The notes under the pieces are model-generated. The model made no database searches, was not told where the DNA came from, and worked only from the letters and a program-made list of their open reading frames with translations. This document shows positions 8,289 through 16,975 of a DNA stretch of 64,000 nucleotides, piece by piece. Within the stretch, counting starts at the first letter, position 1. Each line of letters starts with the position of its first letter. A program made the translations under genes and the position numbers. The DNA comes from Paracidovorax anthurii. Lineage in GTDB: Bacteria > Pseudomonadota > Gammaproteobacteria > Burkholderiales > Burkholderiaceae_C. The stretch is from contig NZ_QLTA01000025.1 of NCBI RefSeq assembly GCF_003269065.1, forward strand, positions 1 to 64,000. Reading direction: 5' to 3'.

Positions 8289-9770
8289 TTAGTGCGCCGC
8301 AGCAAAGTCGATGAGCACGCTTTTGAAGCGCAGGTTCGCCTCCACCGCCTGGCGCCCCAGGTCCTTGCCGATGCCCGACTGGTGGTAGCCGCCCGTGGGG
8401 ATCACGAAGTCGGCGCTGCGCCCGTAGCGGTTGATCCACACCGTGCCGGCGGAGATGCCGCGCATGGCGCGCAGCGCGCGGCCGATGTCGGCGGTGTGCA
8501 CGCCGGCCGCGAGGCCGTAGTGCTCGTGCGCGGCCAGCTGCAGGCCCTCTTCCTCGGTGTCGAAGGTCTGCACCGTGAGCACCGGCCCGAAGATCTCCTC
8601 GCGCACGGCCGCGTGCTGCGGGCCCACGCCCTCGATCAGCGTGGGCTGGAAGTAGGCGCCGCCCGGGCCGCCGTCGTAGAGGCCGCCGCCGCAGCGCACC
8701 TGCCCGCCCGCGTCGCGCGTGCGCTCCACGATGTCCAGGATGCGCTGCGCCTGCTGCGCCGAGATGATGGGCGGCAGCGTGGCGGCGCCGTCCCAGGTGG
8801 CGCCGGGCACGTGGGCCGCGAAGCGCGCGGCGATGCGCTCCAGCAGCGCCTCGGCGATGCCGCGCTGCACGATGAGGCGCGAGCCCGCCACGCACACCTG
8901 GCCCGCGTTGCCGGTGATGGCGCCGGCCAGGATGCCCGCGAGCCGGTCGAGGTCGGGCGCGTCGTCGAAGACCAGCTGCGGGCTCTTGCCGCCCAGCTCC
9001 AGCGTGGCGGGCTTGGGGCCGTGCAGCGCGCAGGCCGACATGATGGCCGCGCCGGTGCGCGTGGAGCCCGTGAAGGTCATCTTGGCGACGAGCGGGTGGC
9101 GCGTGAGCGCATCGCCCGTGGTGCGGCCGTCGCCCTGCACCACGTTGAAGAGGCCGGGCGGCACGCCCGCGTGGATGGCCAGCTCGGCCAGCCGCACGGC
9201 GGTGAAGGGCGTCATCTCCGAGGGCTTGAGCACCACGGCATTGCCGGCGGCGAGGGCCGCGCCCACCTTCCACGACATCATCACCAGCGGGAAATTCCAG
9301 GGCGTGATGGCGCCCACCACACCGTAGGGCTCGGCCACCACCATGCCCAGGTGGTCGTGGCGCGTGGCGGCCACCTCGCCGCCGAGCTTGTCGGCGTATT
9401 CGGCGAAGAAGCGCAGGCCCTCGGCGGTGAAGGGCACGTCCCACGCGGCGGCATCGCGCACGGGGCGCGTGGAGCACACGGCCTCCAGCGGCGCCAGGCG
9501 CTGCGCGTCGGCCTCGATCAGGTCGGCCCAGCGGCGCAGCACGCGCGCGCGTTCCCGGGGTGCGCGGCGCGCCCAGTCGCTGGTGCGCCACGCGCGCCAG
9601 GCGTCCTGCACGGCGGCGTCCACCGTGGCGGCGTCGGCCAGCGGCAGCTCGGCATGGAGCTGCGCGTCCGAGGGGCGCAGCACGCCGATGCGGCCGGCGT
9701 CCGCGACGAGGCGCCCGCCGATGAAATGGCCCGAGGGCACGGCGATCTGCCGGGGGTCGAAAAGAGACAT
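8289..9770 (-). CDS. NAD(P)-dependent aldehyde dehydrogenase
   Basis: A 493-residue cytosolic aldehyde dehydrogenase. TPWNFPLVMMSWKVGAALAA is the coenzyme-binding segment, FTGSTRTG the Rossmann loop, LELGGKSPQLVF carries the general-base Glu, and NAGQVCVAGSRL carries the catalytic Cys near residue 291. EEIFGPVLTV and the final SGIGKDLG are standard. The start MSLFDPRQIAVPSGHFIGG at 9770 was chosen because the family begins there; a frame-compatible ATG at 9803 would add 11 residues. It probably oxidises the aldehyde released by the FAD oxidoreductase of the same cluster. The 226-base gap to the next gene leaves room for a second promoter. Confidence 0.9.
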   Translation of the reverse strand: MSLFDPRQIAVPSGHFIGGRLVADAGRIGVLRPSDAQLHAELPLADAATVDAAVQDAWRAWRTSDWARRAPRERARVLRRWADLIEADAQRLAPLEAVCSTRPVRDAAAWDVPFTAEGLRFFAEYADKLGGEVAATRHDHLGMVVAEPYGVVGAITPWNFPLVMMSWKVGAALAAGNAVVLKPSEMTPFTAVRLAELAIHAGVPPGLFNVVQGDGRTTGDALTRHPLVAKMTFTGSTRTGAAIMSACALHGPKPATLELGGKSPQLVFDDAPDLDRLAGILAGAITGNAGQVCVAGSRLIVQRGIAEALLERIAARFAAHVPGATWDGAATLPPIISAQQAQRILDIVERTRDAGGQVRCGGGLYDGGPGGAYFQPTLIEGVGPQHAAVREEIFGPVLTVQTFDTEEEGLQLAAHEHYGLAAGVHTADIGRALRAMRGISAGTVWINRYGRSADFVIPTGGYHQSGIGKDLGRQAVEANLRFKSVLIDFAAAH

Positions 9771-9816
9771 GGTGTGGGGCCGCACGAAAACCGTGCACGG
9801 CATCGCTCGAAAGGTG

Positions 9817-9829
9817 ATGGACAGTCCAT
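9817..9829. promoter_or_regulatory. Operator-like palindrome between divergent genes
   Basis: ATGGACAGTCCAT is a perfect palindrome with 6-base arms and a single central base. It lies 47-59 bases upstream of the aldehyde dehydrogenase start, in the only divergent gap of the catabolic island. A second palindrome follows at 9846. A regulator-binding role is inferred from position; no regulator is assigned. Confidence 0.4.
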
Positions 9830-9845
9830 GACGATGCTAGGCAAC

Positions 9846-9857
9846 ATGCCCCGGCAT
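9846..9857. promoter_or_regulatory. Second operator-like palindrome in the same divergent gap
   Basis: ATGCCCCGGCAT, a 5-base inverted repeat around CC, lies 17 bases from the palindrome at 9817-9829. The two together suggest a two-site operator controlling the divergent aldehyde dehydrogenase and GNAT/GhrA units. Short palindromes are common in GC-rich DNA, hence the low confidence. Confidence 0.3.
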
Positions 9858-10020
9858 TTGTGCCCATAACGGGCGATGCCGCCGCAGCGAATTGCAAAAC
9901 CGCCCCGCCCCGCAGACGAAGCTTGCAAGTTGCGGGCAAACCCTCACGGCGCACTGGCACGGTGCGCGGATGTCGTCCAAGATAAGTGCCAGTCACCGCT
10001 CGCGCCAAAGGACCCCGCCC

Positions 10021-10914
10021 ATGCTCCCTACCCCTTCGCTCGCCGCCGGCACCACCGCCGACGACGGCGTGCTGATCCGCCCCATGACCGATGCCGACCT
10101 GACGCAGGCCCATGCGCTGTCGGCCGAACTGCGCTGGCCGCACCGGCCCGCCGACTGGGCGCAGATGTTCGCGCACGCGCAGGGCCTGGTGGCCGAGCGC
10201 GACGGACAGGTCATCGCCACCGCGCTGCGCTGGCTCTGGGGCGAGCGGCACGCCACCATCGGCCTCGTGATCGTCACGCCCGCCTGCCAGGGCCGGCGCA
10301 TCGGCCACCGCCTCATGAACGCGCTGCTGGAGGGCCTGGAGAACCACACCGTGCTGCTGCACGCCACGGCCGAGGGCCGGGGCCTGTACGAGCGCCTGGG
10401 CTTCGTGCGCACGGGCGAGATCCGCCAGCACCAGGGCACGGCCCAGCCCACGCCGCTCATTGCGCTGGAGCCCGGCTGGCGCCTGCGCCCCGCCGGCCTG
10501 AACGAGGCCGCCGCGCTGCGCCGGCTCGACGCCGAGGCGCGCGGCATGCCGCGCGACGCGCTCGTGGACGACCTGCTGGACGCCGCCCAGGCCTGCGTGG
10601 TGCTGGTGGACCAGGACGCCACGCCGCGCGGCTTCGCCATGCTGCGCCGCTTCGGCCGGGGCCATGCCATCGGCCCCGTGGTGGCCCCCGGCGTGGAAGG
10701 CGCGAAGGCGCTCATCGCGCACCTCGCGGGCCTGAACGCCGGGCACTTCACGCGCATCGACATCGATTTCGACAGCGGCCTCGCCGAATGGCTGGAAGGC
10801 ATCGGCCTGCTGCGCGTGGACGCGCCCACCACCATGGTGCGCGGCGCACCGCTGCCCGAACCCGGCGAGGGCGGCGCCCGCCTCTTCGCGATCGTGACCC
10901 AGGCCGTCGCCTGA
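10021..10914 (+). CDS. Tandem GNAT-family N-acetyltransferase
   Basis: A 297-residue soluble protein with two GNAT-like halves. The first (residues ~18-140) is canonical: LIRPMTDADL at the start, GLVIVTPACQGRRIGHRLM as the acetyl-CoA-binding motif A (Q-x-x-R-x-I-G type), and LYERLGFVRTGEIR as motif B. The second half (WRLRPAGLNEAAALRRLDAE onward) keeps the domain architecture but lacks a clear Q/RxxGxG/A loop, so it is probably catalytically dead. The start at 10021 is preceded by AAAGGA; longer upstream starts lack conserved sequence. It begins the plus-strand half of the island, 23 bases before the GhrA-like gene. Substrate unknown; an amine or amino acid is plausible from context. Confidence 0.85.
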   Translation: MLPTPSLAAGTTADDGVLIRPMTDADLTQAHALSAELRWPHRPADWAQMFAHAQGLVAERDGQVIATALRWLWGERHATIGLVIVTPACQGRRIGHRLMNALLEGLENHTVLLHATAEGRGLYERLGFVRTGEIRQHQGTAQPTPLIALEPGWRLRPAGLNEAAALRRLDAEARGMPRDALVDDLLDAAQACVVLVDQDATPRGFAMLRRFGRGHAIGPVVAPGVEGAKALIAHLAGLNAGHFTRIDIDFDSGLAEWLEGIGLLRVDAPTTMVRGAPLPEPGEGGARLFAIVTQAVA

Positions 10915-10937
10915 AACGTCCCCCGGAAAACAGCGCC

Positions 10938-11876
10938 ATGCCCTCCCCCACGACCTTCCTCTACAAATCCGACCCCGTGCGCGGCCGCCTGTGGGCCGAG
11001 GTGTTCCGCGAACGCGCGCCGGAGATCGACTTCCGCATCTGGCCCGACACGGGCGATCCGGAGCGCGTGCGCTTCCTCGCGGCCTGGGAGCCGCCGGCGA
11101 ACCTCGCCACGGGCTTCCCCCAGCTCCAGGTGCTGTTCTCCTCCGGCGCGGGCGTGGACCAGTTCGACTTCTCGGCGCTGCCCGCGCACCTGCCCGTGGT
11201 GCGCATGGTGGAGCCCGGCATCGTGCGCGGCATGGTCGAGTACACCTGCCATGCCGTGCTCGACCTGCACCGCGACATGCCGCAGTACCGCCGCCAGCAG
11301 CAGCGCGGCGAATGGCGCGCCCTGCCCGTGCGCACCGCGGACGAATGCCGCGTGGGCGTGCTCGGCCTGGGCTCGCTGGGGCAGGCGGCGCTCGCCCAGC
11401 TCGCGGGCCTGGGCTTCGCGTGCGCCGGCTGGAGCCGCTCGCGCCACGCCATCGCGGGCGTGCAGTGCTTCGCGGGCGAGGACGAGCTGCCCGCCTTCCT
11501 CGCGCGCACCGACATCCTCGTGTGCCTGCTGCCGCTCACCGATGCCACGCGCGGCTTCCTGAACGCCGGGCTCTTCGCCCGCCTGCCGCACGGCGCCCAG
11601 CTGGTGCACGTGGGGCGCGGGCCGCAGCTCGTGGACACCGACCTGCTGGCCGCGCTCGCCACCGGCCAGATCGCCGAGGCCGTGCTGGACGTGACCGACC
11701 CCGAACCCCTGCCCCCCTCGCACGCCTTCTGGCGCCATCCGAACGTGCGCCTCACGCCGCACATCGCGAGCATGACCCAGCCGCGCACGGCCGCCGCCGC
11801 GGTGATCGACAACCTGCGCCGCTTCGCGGCCGGCGAGCCCATGGAAGGGCTCGTGGACCGCACGCGGGGCTATTGA
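10938..11876 (+). CDS. ghrA: Glyoxylate/hydroxypyruvate reductase A-like D-2-hydroxyacid dehydrogenase
   Basis: A 312-residue NAD(P)H-dependent 2-hydroxyacid dehydrogenase. VGVLGLGSLGQAAL near residue 139 is the nucleotide-binding GxGxxG motif. LPLTDATRGFLN, HVGRGPQLVDTDLL, VTDPEPLPPSHAFW and LTPHIAS provide the catalytic Arg, Glu and His pattern of the GhrA branch, in which the start resembles FLYKSDPVRGRLWAEVF. It reduces glyoxylate, hydroxypyruvate or related 2-oxoacids in the cytosol. In this island it could recycle the 2-oxoacid made by amine or opine oxidation. The start has few alternatives and the gene closely follows the GNAT gene, so cotranscription is likely. Confidence 0.85.
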   Translation: MPSPTTFLYKSDPVRGRLWAEVFRERAPEIDFRIWPDTGDPERVRFLAAWEPPANLATGFPQLQVLFSSGAGVDQFDFSALPAHLPVVRMVEPGIVRGMVEYTCHAVLDLHRDMPQYRRQQQRGEWRALPVRTADECRVGVLGLGSLGQAALAQLAGLGFACAGWSRSRHAIAGVQCFAGEDELPAFLARTDILVCLLPLTDATRGFLNAGLFARLPHGAQLVHVGRGPQLVDTDLLAALATGQIAEAVLDVTDPEPLPPSHAFWRHPNVRLTPHIASMTQPRTAAAAVIDNLRRFAAGEPMEGLVDRTRGY

Positions 11877-12041
11877 CCCCCCACCGCATGCTCCGCACGA
11901 TCTGCCGTCCACGCCCCCACAACCGCAGCCTGCTGCGCGCGGGGTCGCCAAAGCGGCACCACGGATGCGGCACGCGGCCCTAAGCTGACCCCATCGACCG
12001 CCCCCCCTCTTTTTCCGTCCCGCCCGGAGAAGCCCCACGCC

Positions 12042-13445
12042 ATGAACCAGCTCGCCGACCTTTCCTCGCTCGCCTCGCTCGACGCCATCGACCGGGCGCA
12101 CCTCATCCACCCCGTGTCGCCCTGGCGCACGCACGAGGAGCGCGGCCCCACGGTGCTCTCGTCCGGGCGCGGCGCCTGGCTCACCGACGCGAAGGGCCAG
12201 GAGCTGCTCGACGCCTTCGCCGGCCTGTGGTGCGTGAACGTGGGCTACGGCCAGGAAAGCGTGGTGCAGGCCGCGGCCGAGCAGATGCGCCGCCTGCCCT
12301 ACGCCACGGGCTACTTCCACTTCAGCAGCGAGCCGGCCATCCGCCTGGCCGAGAAGCTGGTGCAGATCACGCCGCGCTCGCTCAACCACGTGTACCTCAC
12401 GCTGGGCGGCTCGGAGTCGGTGGACGCGGCCGTGCGCTTCATCGTGCAGTACTACAACAACACGGGCCGGCCGTCCAAGAAGCACTTCATCGCGCTGGAG
12501 CGCGGCTACCACGGCTCCTCCTCCACGGGCGCGGGCCTCACGGCGCTGCCGGTGTTCCACCGCGGCTTCGACCTGCCCCTGCCCACGCAGCACTACATCC
12601 CCTCGCCCAACCCCTACCGGCACGCGGCGGGCGCAAATCCCGAGGCGCTGATCGCCGCCTCGGTGGCCGACCTGCGCGCCAAGGTGGCCGAGCTGGGCGC
12701 GGACAACGTGGCCGCCTTCTTCTGCGAGCCCATCCAGGGCTCGGGCGGCGTGATCATCCCGCCCCAGGGCTGGCTCAAGGCCATGCAGCAGGCCGCCCAC
12801 GAACTGGACATCCTCTTCGTGGTGGACGAGGTCATCACCGGCTTCGGCCGCACCGGCCCGATGTTCGCCTGCGAGGCCGAGGGCGTGGAGCCCGACCTGA
12901 TGACCATGGCCAAGGGCCTCACGGCCGGCTATGTGCCCATGGGCGCCACGCTCATGAGCGACAAGGTCTATGCCGGCATCGCCGACGGCGCGCCCAAGGG
13001 CGCGCCCATCGGCCATGGCGCCACCTATTCCGCCCACCCGGTGAGCGCGGCGGTGGCGCTCGAAGTGCTGCGGCTCTATGGCGAAGGCGGCATCCTCGCC
13101 AACGGCCAGCGCGGCGCCGCGCACTTCGCGACCGGCCTGGACGCGCTGCGCGACCACCCGCTGGTGGGCGACGCGCGCCACCGCGGCCTGCTGGGCGCGC
13201 TGGAGCTGGTGAGCAGCAAATCGTCCAAGCGCGGCTTCGACCCCGCGCTGGGCCTGGCCGACCGCATCTTCGCGGCCGGCTACCGCAACGGCCTCGTGTT
13301 CCGCTCCTTCGGCGACCAGATCCTGGGCTTCGCGCCGGCGCTGGTCTTCACCGAGTCCGAGTTCGCGCTGCTCTTCGAGCGCCTGCGCAAGACGCTGGAC
13401 GAGGTGCTGGACATGGCCGACGTGCGGAAAGTCCTCGCGGACTGA
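12042..13445 (+). CDS. Class III PLP-dependent aminotransferase (omega-amino acid/putrescine:pyruvate type)
   Basis: A 467-residue class III aminotransferase. LDAFAGLWCVNVGYGQ and YATGYFHFSSEPAI match the SpuC / beta-alanine:pyruvate group. GGSESVDAAVRF holds the phosphate-binding segment, FVVDEVITGFGRTG the Asp that contacts the pyridine ring, and MTMAKGLTAGYVPMGA the Schiff-base lysine near residue 291. It transfers an amino group from a diamine or omega-amino acid to pyruvate or a similar acceptor. A GGAGAAG ribosome site precedes the start. The Lrp/AsnC gene begins 69 bases downstream and is the likely local regulator. Confidence 0.9.
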   Translation: MNQLADLSSLASLDAIDRAHLIHPVSPWRTHEERGPTVLSSGRGAWLTDAKGQELLDAFAGLWCVNVGYGQESVVQAAAEQMRRLPYATGYFHFSSEPAIRLAEKLVQITPRSLNHVYLTLGGSESVDAAVRFIVQYYNNTGRPSKKHFIALERGYHGSSSTGAGLTALPVFHRGFDLPLPTQHYIPSPNPYRHAAGANPEALIAASVADLRAKVAELGADNVAAFFCEPIQGSGGVIIPPQGWLKAMQQAAHELDILFVVDEVITGFGRTGPMFACEAEGVEPDLMTMAKGLTAGYVPMGATLMSDKVYAGIADGAPKGAPIGHGATYSAHPVSAAVALEVLRLYGEGGILANGQRGAAHFATGLDALRDHPLVGDARHRGLLGALELVSSKSSKRGFDPALGLADRIFAAGYRNGLVFRSFGDQILGFAPALVFTESEFALLFERLRKTLDEVLDMADVRKVLAD

Positions 13446-13514
13446 GGTGGCGCACGCCGCGAACCCGGCCGCCGCGCGCACACTGCAAGCCTGTTTCTTG
13501 CTAGCGATTCCGCC

Positions 13515-14009
13515 ATGAACGAAGCCTTCAAGATCGACCGCCTGGACCTGCGCATCCTCGCGCAACTGCAGAAGAACGGGCGCATGACCAACGTGGACCT
13601 GGCCGACGCGGTGGGCCTCTCGCCCAGCCCCTGCCTGATCCGCGTCAAGCGCCTGGAGCAGGCCGGCTACATCGCCGGCTACGGCGCCTACCTGCGGCTG
13701 GAGAAGCTCGGCGACACGCTCACCGTGTTCACCGAGGTCACGCTCTCGGACCACCGGCGCGAGGACTTCGCGCGCTTCGAGGCCGCGCTGCGCGAGGTGG
13801 ACGAGGTGCTCGAATGCCACCTGGTGAGCGGCGGCTACGACTACCTGCTGCGCTTCATCACGCGCGGCGTGAACCACTACCAGGAAGTGATCGAGGACCT
13901 GCTGGAGCGCAACATCGGCATCGCCAAGTACTTCAGCTACATCGTCATCAAGTCGCCGTTCATCAAGACCCACTGCCCCATCGAGCGGCTGTTCCCCCAC
14001 CAGCGCTGA
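13515..14009 (+). CDS. Lrp/AsnC-family transcriptional regulator
   Basis: A 164-residue regulator. The N-terminal winged helix-turn-helix spans residues ~5-65 (LDRLDLRILAQLQKNGRMTN followed by LADAVGLSPSPCLIRVKRLE). The C-terminal AsnC/RAM ligand-binding domain ends in the KTHCPIERLFP tail seen in Lrp-type regulators of amino-acid catabolism. Such proteins form octamers and respond to an amino acid. It sits between the aminotransferase and the three-subunit oxidase genes, so these are its probable targets. Confidence 0.92.
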   Translation: MNEAFKIDRLDLRILAQLQKNGRMTNVDLADAVGLSPSPCLIRVKRLEQAGYIAGYGAYLRLEKLGDTLTVFTEVTLSDHRREDFARFEAALREVDEVLECHLVSGGYDYLLRFITRGVNHYQEVIEDLLERNIGIAKYFSYIVIKSPFIKTHCPIERLFPHQR

Positions 14010-14031
14010 GGCCCCCACGCCCCTCTCCCCC

Positions 14032-14409
14032 ATGGCCGACACCCTCCCCCACCCGCCGGCGCGCTTCGTGCGGCTGGCCGAAACCGACCGGCCGACGATC
14101 GCCCTGCGCATCGACGGCGCGCCCACCACGGCGCTGGCCGGCGACACCCTGCTCACGGCCCTGCTGCAGCACGGCCGCCGCGTGCGCGACAGCGAGTTCG
14201 GCGACGGGCCGCGCGCGGGCTTCTGCCTCATGGGCGCCTGCCAGGACTGCTGGGTATGGACGCCGGAGGGTGCCCGCCTGCGCGCCTGCTCCACGCCCGC
14301 GGAGGACGGCATGCAGGTGCTCACGCGCCCGCCGGCCGGCCACTGGCCCATGACGCCGGACCTGCGCGCCTCGCTCGCGCGCCGGGGCACGGCGGAGGCC
14401 TCGCCATGA
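14032..14409 (+). CDS. (2Fe-2S)-binding small subunit of an opine/hydroxyproline-type oxidase
   Basis: A 125-residue ferredoxin-like protein. Residues in FCLMGACQDC (C-x4-C-x2-C) plus the cysteine of RLRACSTP supply the four ligands of a plant-type 2Fe-2S cluster. Small proteins of this kind form the alpha or gamma subunit of octopine/nopaline oxidase and D-hydroxyproline dehydrogenase, passing electrons from flavin subunits to the respiratory chain. It overlaps the next gene by ATGA, indicating tight stoichiometric coupling. It starts 22 bases after the Lrp gene. Confidence 0.88.
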   Translation: MADTLPHPPARFVRLAETDRPTIALRIDGAPTTALAGDTLLTALLQHGRRVRDSEFGDGPRAGFCLMGACQDCWVWTPEGARLRACSTPAEDGMQVLTRPPAGHWPMTPDLRASLARRGTAEASP

Positions 14410-15806
14410 GCGGCGCCACGGCTGCGCGCATCGTCATCGTGGGCACCGGCCCGGCCGGCGTGCGCGCGGCCCAGGCCGTGGTGCAGGCGGGCCTGCGCCC
14501 CACCGTGGTGGACGAGGGCCGCCGCGACGGCGGGCAGATCTACCGCCGCCAGCCCGAGGGCTTCAAGCGCCCCTACGCCAAGCTCTACGGCACCGAGGCC
14601 GCCAAGGCCGAGGCGCTGCACCGCGATTTCGACGCGCTGCGCGCCCAGGTCGATTACCTGCCCGAGACGCTCGCCTGGAACGTCACCGCGGGCGAGCTGC
14701 ACGTGGCGCGGGGCGGCACGCCGCGCACCCTGCCCTTCGACGCGCTCATCGTCTGCTCGGGCGCCACCGACCGGCTCATGCCCGTGCCGGGCTGGCACCG
14801 CGCGGGCTGCTACAGCCTGGGCGCCGCGCAGATCGCGCTCAAAAGCCAGGCCTGCGCGATCGGCTCGCAGGTGGTGTTCCTCGGCAGCGGGCCGCTGCTG
14901 TACCTGGTGGCCTCGCAATACCACCAGGCCGGCGCGCGCGTGGCCGCCGTGCTCGACACCTCGCCCGCCTCCCGCGCCTGGAGCGCCCTGGGCGGCCTGC
15001 TCGCGCGCCCGCGCCTCGCGCTGCGCGGCATGGCCCTCATGGGCCAGTTGCGGCGCGCGGGCATCCCCCTGCTGCAGGGCGTGGAGCCCGTGGCCATCGA
15101 CGGCGACGACGCGCTCGGCGTGCAGGGCGTCACGGTGCGCGACACGCGCGGCCGCGCGCACCGCTTTGCCTGCGACACCGTGGGCCTGGGCTGGCACCTG
15201 CGCGCCGAGACACAACTGGCCGACCTCGCGCGCTGCGATTTCGCCTTCGAGCCCGTGAGCCGCCAGTGGCTGCCGCGCATCGACGAAGACGGCCGCGCCA
15301 GCACGCCCGGCGTGTACCTGGCGGGCGACGGCGCGCGCATCCTGGGCGCCGACGGGGCCGAGGCCGCGGGCCGCCTCGCCGCGCTGGCCGCGCTCGCCGA
15401 CCTCTCCAACGACCCGGGCCGCGACCGCTACACCGCCGAGGCCCCCGCGCTGCGCCGCACCCTGCACACCATGGACCGCTTCCGCGAGGGGCTGGCGCGC
15501 GCCTTCCCGTGGCCCCACCCCCAGGCCGCCCGCCTGCCCAACGAGGCCGTCGTCTGCCGCTGCGAGGCCGTCACCGCCGGCGAGCTGCGCCGCTGCGTGG
15601 CCGAGATGGACAGCCGCGAGGTGAACCGCGCCAAGGCCTTCAGCCGCGTGGGCATGGGCCGCTGCCAGGGGCGCTTTTGCGGCCATGCCGCCGCCGAGAT
15701 CGTCGCCCATGCCTGCCACATCCCCGTCGAACAGGTGGGCCGCCTGCGCTCGCAGGCGCCCGTCAAGCCCCTGATGATGAACACGAGCGAGGTCGCCCAG
15801 CCATGA
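14406..15806 (+). CDS. FAD/NAD(P)-binding oxidase subunit with Bfd-like 2Fe-2S domain
   Basis: A 466-residue flavoprotein. The N-terminal Rossmann motif is IVIVGTGPAGVRAAQAV (residues ~9-25) and a second nucleotide site is VVFLGSGPLLYLVA. VYLAGDGARILGADGAEAAG is the C-terminal flavin contact. The last ~90 residues contain CRCEAVTAGELRRC and GMGRCQGRFCG, the CxC...Cx4C pattern of BFD-like 2Fe-2S domains. This matches the OoxA/NoxA or HcnB/LhpB type subunit of multi-component opine and D-hydroxyproline oxidases. The start at 14406 overlaps the preceding stop and was preferred over a longer upstream reading frame that lies inside the 2Fe-2S gene. Confidence 0.9.
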   Translation: MSGATAARIVIVGTGPAGVRAAQAVVQAGLRPTVVDEGRRDGGQIYRRQPEGFKRPYAKLYGTEAAKAEALHRDFDALRAQVDYLPETLAWNVTAGELHVARGGTPRTLPFDALIVCSGATDRLMPVPGWHRAGCYSLGAAQIALKSQACAIGSQVVFLGSGPLLYLVASQYHQAGARVAAVLDTSPASRAWSALGGLLARPRLALRGMALMGQLRRAGIPLLQGVEPVAIDGDDALGVQGVTVRDTRGRAHRFACDTVGLGWHLRAETQLADLARCDFAFEPVSRQWLPRIDEDGRASTPGVYLAGDGARILGADGAEAAGRLAALAALADLSNDPGRDRYTAEAPALRRTLHTMDRFREGLARAFPWPHPQAARLPNEAVVCRCEAVTAGELRRCVAEMDSREVNRAKAFSRVGMGRCQGRFCGHAAAEIVAHACHIPVEQVGRLRSQAPVKPLMMNTSEVAQP

Positions 15807-16945
15807 CCACCGGCCCCACCGCGAACCACAGCGACGTGCTGGTGCTGGGCGGCGGCCTCATGGGCACCACCACCGCCTTCTTCCTGCGCCGGCACGGCCT
15901 CTCCGTGACCCTGCTGGAGCGCGAACTGGTCGGCCGGCAGGCCAGCGGCACCAACTTCGGCAACGTGCGCCGCCAGGGCCGCGCGCTGCACCAGATGCCG
16001 CTGGCCAACCGCGCCCGCGCCGTCTGGGGCCGCGTGCGCGAACTGCTCGGCGAAGACCTGGAGTTCGTGCCCTACGGCCACCTGCGCGTCTGCTACACCG
16101 AGGCCCAGGCCGCCGTGATCGAGCAGCACGCGCGCGACGTAAAGCCCCTGGGGCTCGACCTGGAGATCCTCACCGCCGCCCAGCTGCGCGAGCGTTGGGG
16201 CATCTTCGCGCCGAACGTGGTGGCGGGCTCCCTCTCGCCCCAGGACGGCCACGCCAACCCGCGCCTGGCCGGCCCCGCCTTCGCGCGCGCCGCGCGCCGC
16301 GCCGGCGCCCGCATCGTCGAGCACGCCGAGGTGCTGCGCGTGGAGCACGGCGGCGAAGGCTTCACCGCCCACACGGCCGACGGCCGCAGCTTCCGCGCGC
16401 CGCAGATGCTGGTCGCCTGCGGCGCCTGGTCCAACCGCATGGCCGGGCAGTTCGGCGAGCCCGTGCCGCTGGAGTCCCGCGGCCCGCAGATGGGCGTGAC
16501 CGAGCCCCTGCCCTACGCGATCGGCCCCTCCATCGGGCTCTCGTCGCCCATCGAGCACGAGGGCCTGTATTTCCGCCAGATCACGCGGGGCAACATCGTC
16601 TTCGGCGGCGGCCTCAAGGGGCCGGCGCATGCGGATCACATCCGGGCGTATGTGAAGCCGGACAACATCCTGCGGCAGATGCGGGAGCTGCGGCGCTTCG
16701 TTCCTGCCTTCGCGAACGTGCAGCTCATCCGCGTGTGGAGCGGGATCGAGGGGTACACGGGGGATTGGCAGCCGGTGATGGGGCCGAGCGCGCGGGTGCC
16801 GGGGTTGCACTATGCGTTCGGGTTCAATGGGGAGGGGTTTGCGATCAGTCCGGGGGTGGGGGAGACGATGGCGGAGTTGCTGGCGACCGGGCGGACTGAT
16901 ATTCCGCTGGAGGCTTATGCGATTGGGAGGTTTGCGGGGGGGTGA
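15803..16945 (+). CDS. DadA-like FAD oxidoreductase, catalytic subunit of the three-gene oxidase
   Basis: A 380-residue D-amino-acid-oxidase-fold flavoprotein. DVLVLGGGLMGTTTAFFLRR holds the GxGxxG motif and LLERELVGRQASGTNFGNVR the flavin contact of OoxB/HcnC/LhpE-like catalytic subunits. GYTGDWQPVMGPSARVPGL and GFNGEGFAISPGVGETMAELL are the C-terminal substrate/flavin region. It overlaps the previous gene by ATGA, completing an oxidase that would split an opine, imino acid or glycine-type amine. The last ~108 codons switch abruptly from C-ending to G/T-ending codons from about base 16622, unlike the rest of the gene. Confidence 0.9.
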   Translation: MTTGPTANHSDVLVLGGGLMGTTTAFFLRRHGLSVTLLERELVGRQASGTNFGNVRRQGRALHQMPLANRARAVWGRVRELLGEDLEFVPYGHLRVCYTEAQAAVIEQHARDVKPLGLDLEILTAAQLRERWGIFAPNVVAGSLSPQDGHANPRLAGPAFARAARRAGARIVEHAEVLRVEHGGEGFTAHTADGRSFRAPQMLVACGAWSNRMAGQFGEPVPLESRGPQMGVTEPLPYAIGPSIGLSSPIEHEGLYFRQITRGNIVFGGGLKGPAHADHIRAYVKPDNILRQMRELRRFVPAFANVQLIRVWSGIEGYTGDWQPVMGPSARVPGLHYAFGFNGEGFAISPGVGETMAELLATGRTDIPLEAYAIGRFAGG

Positions 16946-16975
16946 GCTTTTTGGGGGGTGTCGGCGGGTTTGCTG

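Noticed and set aside
9993-15719. A 1908-codon open frame on the minus strand across the plus-strand catabolic genes
   Set aside because: It is antisense to five well-supported genes, is full of Arg/Ala/Gly/His runs from complementary GC-rich codons, and has no domain or ribosome site.
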